A stretch of DNA of 64,000 nucleotides, from assembly GCF_034259205.1 (NCBI RefSeq), contig NZ_CP139487.1:3224001-3288000 (forward strand), read 5' to 3'. Both the position numbers and the translations under genes were made by a program. This stretch comes from Peredibacter starrii (GTDB lineage: Bacteria; Bdellovibrionota; Bacteriovoracia; Bacteriovoracales; Bacteriovoracaceae). The notes beneath the pieces were generated by a model, which saw only the letters and a program-made list of their open reading frames with translations, ran no database searches and was not told the origin of the DNA. Below are positions 58,961 through 64,000 of the stretch, in pieces; position 1 is the first letter of the stretch; each line of letters opens with the position of its first letter.

Positions 58961-61951
58961 ATGAAAATTCAATCGATGATTAAATTTCTACCTCTGCTTA
59001 CAATCCCTCTTCTTCAGAGTTGTGGAGGACCAGCAACATCAACTGCGCAACTTTCAGTAAGTTCATCTTTTGTGGCAACTGCTGGTTCGCTAGGACTAGG
59101 TGGATACATCGTTGTTGGTGAAAACGAAACAACATCGAAGAAGTTTGTCATCTCTCTTTCTGGTTCAACCCAAACCAAGGTTCAATTAGAAAAAGGACGT
59201 TGGAAATTTGCGGCGGTTGGTTGGGACGGTAACAATCCATTTGAAGGCAACACAGTTTGTGGTTCAGTGCCAACAACTGATTTAAGTGCTGATACATCGA
59301 CGGTTGAAATTCAAGTCACAAGTGCTGCTTGTACGAGTGCTGCACTTTTAACTGAGTTGAATGTGAAATCAATTGCCCCACTCGCTTGTGATATTTTCTA
59401 TAACTATAACCAAGCAACGAATACATTCTCTCCGTTAACGACTGCCTTTTCGGATTCATTTTGCAACTCTCTTCCAAATGATTACCGCAGCGACTTCTCT
59501 CTCTATAGAGTTCAATCATTGAATATAAATAATCTTGGTCAGGAGTCAGCAGGCTTCATTTCAGAATGTAAATCTCTGACAACTGCGACTTCACTAAACC
59601 TTCCGTCTAACAAAGTTCCACTCCTTGTAAAGTATTATAAAAACTCTTCTGACTGTACTAACAATCGTAGGGCCCAGACCTATCTATTTAAAGGTGGTCT
59701 AACTGCCGGAAATCCTAACTTTGATCACATGATCAACTACAGTGGCACAAGACTTCTTCTTTCTTCTGCTAGAACGAAGAAAGGAAGAAGCCCATTCATG
59801 ACAGAAATTCCTCGCATTAACTGTGGGATGAGTGGAACTTATTCGGATTGTTTTACCGAGCCAGTTGTTGACGGTCACATCAACGTTCCATTTCATGGTT
59901 CAAATTACGGAGATCAGATTGTATTAAAAGGTGTAGATCCTTCCATTACAAGCTGTACCCCTGCCATTATGAACTCAAAATTCTATTTCACTGAGAACTG
60001 TTCAGTAGATGAAGGCCGAGTAAGAATTCAACCTCAAAGAAACGAACTCCTTTGTCAGGCCACTCCTTTCTACCAGAGCGGATTTAACATCAAGGACATG
60101 TATTTTCGTAACAACAAACTCTACATTTTAAGAAGAGATACTGGTGTCTATAAAGACTTTGTTGCTGTTTATAACCTGAAAGGTAAGAAGCTGGCAGAGT
60201 ATGATTTAGGCTCCACAGATCATTCTAAATTTGCAGTAAGTGCTGATGGTTCAAAGATGGTTGGTTATAGCACTTCCCAACTTCATACTTATACCGTTAT
60301 AGGAAATACAGTTACTCCGGTTTCTCATGGTTTATCAGGCGTAACGGATATCGAAATTCATCCTGACGGAACCTATATCTATGTGGCCTACGGGGCCCTC
60401 CTGAAATCTTATACATTCGCCGCCAGTTTTGTGAATCAACAAAATCTTACGAACGCAATCTCACAACTTAATATTGGCGGTGGTTATATCTACGCAGTTG
60501 AAAGCGGAAACAATGCTGTCCACTGGACTGCTCTAACGAACAACGGAATGTTGGGTAGTGATTTTGTACCCTCACAAGGGGCAATGCCTTCTGACGTTAC
60601 GGCCATGACAGTAACAGATGCTTCAAAAATTTATTACCACGATGGAAATAACGTTCGGGTTTCAACTTCTCTACCTTCATTTGGTGCTTCAGTTGATGTT
60701 AGTATGTGGTCAACTTCGCCTGTAGGCATGGTAGTTTTTGAAAACAAACTGTACCTGGCCAATAACAATGGTCTTTACGTTTTAGATCCGGCGACTGGTA
60801 ACCCGTTATCGAGCAATACAGGAAACTGTGCTGAATCACTAACCTTCACTCTTGGAACAGCATCTAAAACTCTTTCTGTTGTTGCCCATCAGAACCAACC
60901 GCTAAATCCTCTTTATAACGAGGCCTATAGCCTTATTGGTAGAACGTTTTTTACGGACACTAACTATAACTTTTATTACTTCCAATCTCTCGCTCACAAT
61001 GATGAAGGTGTACGTACAGGTGGAAAGCTTGAGCGAATCCAGGAAATGCTAAGTCCAGAAGCTCTGGGAGGTTTCCTTTCTGAATATGCGACTTGTAATG
61101 ATGTTAAGGCCGCAGCTCCATTCACTAGAGATCTAACTTATTTTGATGAGTCAGTGGGCAAGGTCATGCCTTTTAGTATCTCTGTAACGACTGGATCAGA
61201 ATATCTTTCTCCCTATATTTGTGATGATATTGACTCACAAGGCTCTAGTTGTACTGCAACTTCCGCTTTCGCATATGACTTAGTTTTAAACTTCTCGCAC
61301 ACCGGAATTGATCGTCGTGAAAAGATGAGAATCAAACTTAAGTGTGGTGCTAAAAAAGGTTCATTCGAATCAGCTGATGTAGAATTCTCACCATCTGAAA
61401 TTCGTAAAGAATTACTATTGTGGAACACCAACTCTGATCGTTACGCTCGTTTTGAAAGTTATTCACTAGATCAGGACACTCGTAAACGTGCAGAAGTGGT
61501 TAAGGTTGAAAAATCAGACTATGACCTACTACATGCCAGAAGTGTTCAGGTTGAATTAAATGGTTCAAATAAATCTGGCTCGGTTTCTGAGTTTGAGATC
61601 ACAACGAACGATCTACTCCAAACTCGCATCTATGCCTCAGATACACTCGCTAATTTCACTGCCGGGAATGTCACAAATTTCCCGAACCTCAACTACTCGC
61701 TAAACGATTTAAAAGGTAACTTAAGCCTTTCAGACCTTCCTGCTTTCGCGGAGGCCAAGGCCTTCACTTCGCGCGGGAACACTTCTGTGAACGGTTCTAC
61801 AAGTGTGGGTGGCTATTTTTCAAGTATATCGAATACTTCAATGTCAAAAGGCTTTTTCCAATCTATTTCAGACCTAAACATTGAGAGCAGCTCGCATTAT
61901 ATGTTCTTAGCTCCCGGAAACACTGGAGCTGTGTTTGAGCTCACCCCGTAA
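58961..61951 (+). CDS. Large predicted surface lipoprotein
   Basis: The 996-aa lipoprotein has a lipobox LLQSC (Cys21 or nearby). N-terminal residues (about 40-120) form a beta-rich region. The middle (about 360-640) has repeated short strands with AVSADGSKMVGYS, IEIHPDGTYIYVAYG and MVVFENKLYLANNNGLYVLDPATG, in the style of a YVTN/WD40-like beta-propeller. The C-terminal part is beta-rich, with Cys in several places. It is probably surface exposed. Substrate or partner unknown. A terminator follows. Confidence 0.78.
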   Translation: MKIQSMIKFLPLLTIPLLQSCGGPATSTAQLSVSSSFVATAGSLGLGGYIVVGENETTSKKFVISLSGSTQTKVQLEKGRWKFAAVGWDGNNPFEGNTVCGSVPTTDLSADTSTVEIQVTSAACTSAALLTELNVKSIAPLACDIFYNYNQATNTFSPLTTAFSDSFCNSLPNDYRSDFSLYRVQSLNINNLGQESAGFISECKSLTTATSLNLPSNKVPLLVKYYKNSSDCTNNRRAQTYLFKGGLTAGNPNFDHMINYSGTRLLLSSARTKKGRSPFMTEIPRINCGMSGTYSDCFTEPVVDGHINVPFHGSNYGDQIVLKGVDPSITSCTPAIMNSKFYFTENCSVDEGRVRIQPQRNELLCQATPFYQSGFNIKDMYFRNNKLYILRRDTGVYKDFVAVYNLKGKKLAEYDLGSTDHSKFAVSADGSKMVGYSTSQLHTYTVIGNTVTPVSHGLSGVTDIEIHPDGTYIYVAYGALLKSYTFAASFVNQQNLTNAISQLNIGGGYIYAVESGNNAVHWTALTNNGMLGSDFVPSQGAMPSDVTAMTVTDASKIYYHDGNNVRVSTSLPSFGASVDVSMWSTSPVGMVVFENKLYLANNNGLYVLDPATGNPLSSNTGNCAESLTFTLGTASKTLSVVAHQNQPLNPLYNEAYSLIGRTFFTDTNYNFYYFQSLAHNDEGVRTGGKLERIQEMLSPEALGGFLSEYATCNDVKAAAPFTRDLTYFDESVGKVMPFSISVTTGSEYLSPYICDDIDSQGSSCTATSAFAYDLVLNFSHTGIDRREKMRIKLKCGAKKGSFESADVEFSPSEIRKELLLWNTNSDRYARFESYSLDQDTRKRAEVVKVEKSDYDLLHARSVQVELNGSNKSGSVSEFEITTNDLLQTRIYASDTLANFTAGNVTNFPNLNYSLNDLKGNLSLSDLPAFAEAKAFTSRGNTSVNGSTSVGGYFSSISNTSMSKGFFQSISDLNIESSSHYMFLAPGNTGAVFELTP

Positions 61952-61995
61952 AATTTAGAAAATTATCCTTTAAAAACGCTATGTGCCTCCGCTAA

Positions 61996-62025
61996 AACCC
62001 CCTGTACTTCAGGGGGTTATTTTTT
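61996..62025 (+). terminator. Terminator hairpin adjoining the next start codon
   Basis: A perfect 9-bp stem AACCCCCTG / CAGGGGGTT with a TACTT loop is followed by ATTTTTT and then directly by the ATG at 62026. The AGGGGG of its 3' arm is also the only ribosome-site-like sequence for the next gene. Confidence 0.8.
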
Positions 62026-63102
62026 ATGAAATTCATTTCAATTCTTTCTATTGGAATTCTGTTTAGTTTGAGCGGTTTTGCTCAGGAAGAAAAACTCATT
62101 AACGAGGCCTGGAAAGGTTTCTCTGATCCCCAGATTTTTGGTTCGGGATTTACTCACAAGCTTAACGATTTACCACTTGAAGGTAACGTTGATCTTGGGA
62201 ACCGTGCTTGGTCAGGTGACTACTGGTCAGCAAAGAAAGGCAGTATCAATTATCGTTGGAATGCGCCGACAAAAATTGGTTACAAACTTGTTTCACCAAG
62301 TAAGGCGGAAGCTCAGAAGATGACTGAAGCAGAGTTAGCGACTCTTGCTCCATCTGAAAAACTAGATCTTCTTATGAGCCGGTACGACTACCCTCTTGTT
62401 CGTGAAGTTGATGGTGTTGCCACTCCAACTGCTTCAATTTGGGCCGGTATTTGTCACGGCTGGTCTCCTGCCACTCTTTATCACAACGAACCAGCACCAA
62501 AGCTTTTAACCAATGCTGAAGGGGTTAAAGTTCCATTCGGCTCAGGGGACATCAAGGCCCTTATTAGTTACTACTATGCTTTCCATCACGACGCGGGTTC
62601 TGATCAAATGGGCCTTCGCTGTTTCTTCGGTCCTTGGACCGGAGGTGCGGCCGCTCGCGGTTGTCAGGAAGATCTGAATGCTGGTGCTTTCCATATTGTT
62701 CTCGCGAACAAAGTTGGCCTTCAAAAAGAAGGGTTTGTGATGGATATGGACCGCTATCGTGAGGTTTGGAACCACCCGATTATTGGTTATAAATCCACAG
62801 TGGTTGCCAATAACTTGCAACCTTCAAGAGATGCTGCTACAACAGCCGTCAAAGAGATTCGCGTTAAAACGGTGATTACACATGCCGATGGCTCTGCTCC
62901 AACTTGGGGAACAGTGATTGGTACTGATAATCAAAAAACTGGAACTCAGGAATACACTTACCGCCTTGAACTAAATAACGAAGGCAAGATCGTAGGTGGA
63001 ACTTGGGAATCAGCTAAACGTCCTGATTTCATCTGGAACGTACCTCGTGCAACGGAATTCTCAGGACTATTTACGGCACTTCCAGTGCTTTTAAACGACT
63101 AA
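62026..63102 (+). CDS. Exported transglutaminase-elicitor-like protein
   Basis: The 358-aa protein has a signal peptide (about residues 1-19). The core has WAGICHGWSPA (about 140-150, a likely catalytic Cys), AFHIVLANKVG (a likely His) and MDMDRYREVWNHPI (a likely Asp and the VWN motif). This ordering resembles the transglutaminase-elicitor family (PF16683-like, first known from Phytophthora GP42). It may cross-link or cut proteins or peptides outside the cell. No neighbour substrate is clear; it follows a large surface lipoprotein. Confidence 0.75.
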   Translation: MKFISILSIGILFSLSGFAQEEKLINEAWKGFSDPQIFGSGFTHKLNDLPLEGNVDLGNRAWSGDYWSAKKGSINYRWNAPTKIGYKLVSPSKAEAQKMTEAELATLAPSEKLDLLMSRYDYPLVREVDGVATPTASIWAGICHGWSPATLYHNEPAPKLLTNAEGVKVPFGSGDIKALISYYYAFHHDAGSDQMGLRCFFGPWTGGAAARGCQEDLNAGAFHIVLANKVGLQKEGFVMDMDRYREVWNHPIIGYKSTVVANNLQPSRDAATTAVKEIRVKTVITHADGSAPTWGTVIGTDNQKTGTQEYTYRLELNNEGKIVGGTWESAKRPDFIWNVPRATEFSGLFTALPVLLND

Positions 63103-63109
63103 GGATTTT

Positions 63110-63364
63110 ATGACGTCAGTTCCTCCACAACCAGAAAACTCGTTTCGTATCGCTCTCGAGCTAGAGTATCCGGAATCAAGAATGGATAACGTTCTTCTGA
63201 ATGCTCTTCGTGAACAAAACGAAAATGAGAAGCTAAAGAATATTTCTCGTGGCGCTTTGAAGGATCTTTTTAATTCAAAAAGAATCATGATCAAAGGCCA
63301 GCGTGCGAAATCAAACTCTTCTCTGGCGAAGGGTATTACTTACGTCGATATTTTAGGATTTTAA
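63110..63364 (+). CDS. Small protein with S4-like segment
   Basis: The 84-aa protein has a C-terminal half (about 44-84: SRGALKDLF, IMIKGQRAKSNSSL, YVDILG) whose pattern resembles the S4 RNA-binding fold (Arg-x2-Leu-Lys, then a beta pair and a G-x-x-x-V/I strand). The N-terminal half is charged. It starts 7 nt after the transglutaminase-like gene with AAGGA upstream, so it is probably in the same operon. The S4 match is tentative. Confidence 0.55.
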   Translation: MTSVPPQPENSFRIALELEYPESRMDNVLLNALREQNENEKLKNISRGALKDLFNSKRIMIKGQRAKSNSSLAKGITYVDILGF

Positions 63365-63372
63365 TAAATGGT

Positions 63373-63396
63373 AAGAAGGACCTTCGGGTCCTTCTT
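63373..63396. terminator. Bidirectional terminator between convergent genes
   Basis: A perfect 10-bp stem AAGAAGGACC / GGTCCTTCTT with a TTCG tetraloop lies between the plus-strand S4-like gene and the minus-strand exported gene. It has A-rich and T-rich edges. Confidence 0.8.
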
Positions 63397-63757
63397 AACT
63401 GATTGAACAATTCACTTCTAATTTATAATCATCAAACCAAACAGTTTTCTCAGAGTTTCCACGCAGCTCATACTTCTCGCTGATCGCTTTAGAATTACGA
63501 AACACCTCAATTACCGCCTGCTCTTCACCGGTCCATCCGGCCATAAATGATTTAAGACTGACTTTATCTTCCAGAGATTCTTCCATAATGACGCCTTCAT
63601 TCTTTTGGCGCATTTCCGAAGTTTTTGCCTTGATGATTTTCTCACCTACAACAAGACCAGATTCTTCAGCGTAAGAAAGATTTAAACGACACTCGTAACT
63701 TGCCTTTGCCTTGAAACAGATGAAGAAAGTTGCGAAGATAGCGAGAGCAAAATTCAT
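63395..63757 (-). CDS. Small exported protein
   Basis: The 120-aa protein has a signal peptide (about residues 1-19, KAKAS). The mature part is beta-rich with Cys at its start and end (SYECRLN and EVNCSIS) that could form a disulfide. ATG 63757 overlaps the upstream gene's stop by 4 nt (ATGA), which decides the start. No family is recognised. Convergent with the S4-like gene, with a shared terminator. Confidence 0.65.
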   Translation of the reverse strand: MNFALAIFATFFICFKAKASYECRLNLSYAEESGLVVGEKIIKAKTSEMRQKNEGVIMEESLEDKVSLKSFMAGWTGEEQAVIEVFRNSKAISEKYELRGNSEKTVWFDDYKLEVNCSIS

Positions 63758-64000
63758 GAACAAAACCCTAACTTCTTAAGGCCCTTAACGAAATCCTGAG
63801 CTTCAACTTTACCGCTTAGGCTCCAGGTCTTCCAACGGTCAGTGCCTCTCACCATTGTAATGAAATTTTGATTTTTGATTTTTTCAAATTTTAAGACACA
63901 CTTTTGAGCAAAGATTCTTTCTTCACATACACCCATGTCCTGAAGATTCAACATCTCTTCGTCAATGGCGGTAAGAGTGGCCTCTCTCAGAGGAATTTTG
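63754..64000 (-). CDS. Partial protein of unknown function, 5' end beyond window
   Basis: The frame is open from the window edge: residues KIPLREATLTAIDEEML precede an internal Met at 63954, so the start lies outside. The visible 81 residues hold three Cys (GVCEE, QKCVL, LGFCS) and charged segments. No family is recognised. It overlaps the downstream exported gene by 4 nt, so they form an operon. Confidence 0.6.
   Translation of the reverse strand, partial: KIPLREATLTAIDEEMLNLQDMGVCEERIFAQKCVLKFEKIKNQNFITMVRGTDRWKTWSLSGKVEAQDFVKGLKKLGFCS

Noticed and set aside
1-64000. CRISPR arrays, insertion sequences or prophage
   Set aside because: No regularly spaced repeats, transposase, integrase or phage structural genes are seen.

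Overview
This 64 kb window is a gene-dense, chromosome-like segment of a moderately AT-rich Gram-negative bacterium. It encodes KDO (LPS) synthesis, outer-membrane lipoproteins, TolC- and barrel-type proteins, an LpoB-like lipoprotein and complex I subunits. The many small exported lipoproteins, the minimal Tad-type pilus locus, the histone-H1-like basic protein, the exported hydrolases and the class D beta-lactamase suggest a Bdellovibrionota lineage (Bacteriovorax/Peredibacter-like). That assignment is an inference from gene content, not proof. I see no insertion sequence, prophage or CRISPR array.

Layout. 1-6.4 kb: partial histidine kinase, Rieske-FAD oxidoreductase, small exported proteins, a HAD-type lipoprotein, a GFA-family protein and a membrane acyltransferase-like protein. 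6.5-10.2 kb: a tightly overlapping operon of four putative lipid/redox enzymes (ferritin-like di-iron protein, alpha/beta hydrolase, fatty acid desaturase, flavin oxidoreductase); the last gene appears to start at CTG. 10.2-12.2 kb: class D beta-lactamase, hydrolase and a lipoprotein. 12.2-12.4 kb: a 129-bp imperfect palindrome abutting tRNA-Arg(UCU). 12.5-19.2 kb: rsgA, exported small-heat-shock-like protein, BtuF-like protein, DsbD-like protein, gpsA and a DUF493 protein. 19.3-22.4 kb: a 699-aa exported protein of unknown function and Sua5. 22.4-26.6 kb: the operon kdsB-pyrG-kdsA-kdsC-membrane protein. 26.7-30.7 kb: TolC-like protein, outer-membrane protein and purB.

31.4-38.5 kb: a compact Tad-like pilus locus (Flp pilin, pseudopilin-like proteins, secretin, CpaF ATPase), interrupted by an antisense histone-H1-like gene, with a T2SSF protein beyond ettA. 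38.6-44.6 kb: RlmI-like methyltransferase fused by overlaps to an ABC-2 exporter, an Mpo1-like protein, a PGRP-type amidase and small exported proteins. 44.6-47.4 kb: nuoBCDI only. 47.5-52.4 kb: a metalloprotease-like protein and a four-lipoprotein operon (two LPP20-like, LpoB-like, COG3014-like). 52.5-55.7 kb: sodB and phoB-phoR with a candidate Pho box. 55.7-64 kb: a surface-oriented region with a frameshifted TPR/beta-barrel gene, a FecR-domain protein, a 996-aa lipoprotein, a transglutaminase-elicitor-like protein and small proteins.

Two organisational traits recur. At least nine convergent gene pairs overlap or abut at their 3' ends. Several genes have a -10-like hexamer 5 to 11 nt before the start codon and no Shine-Dalgarno sequence, suggesting leaderless mRNAs.
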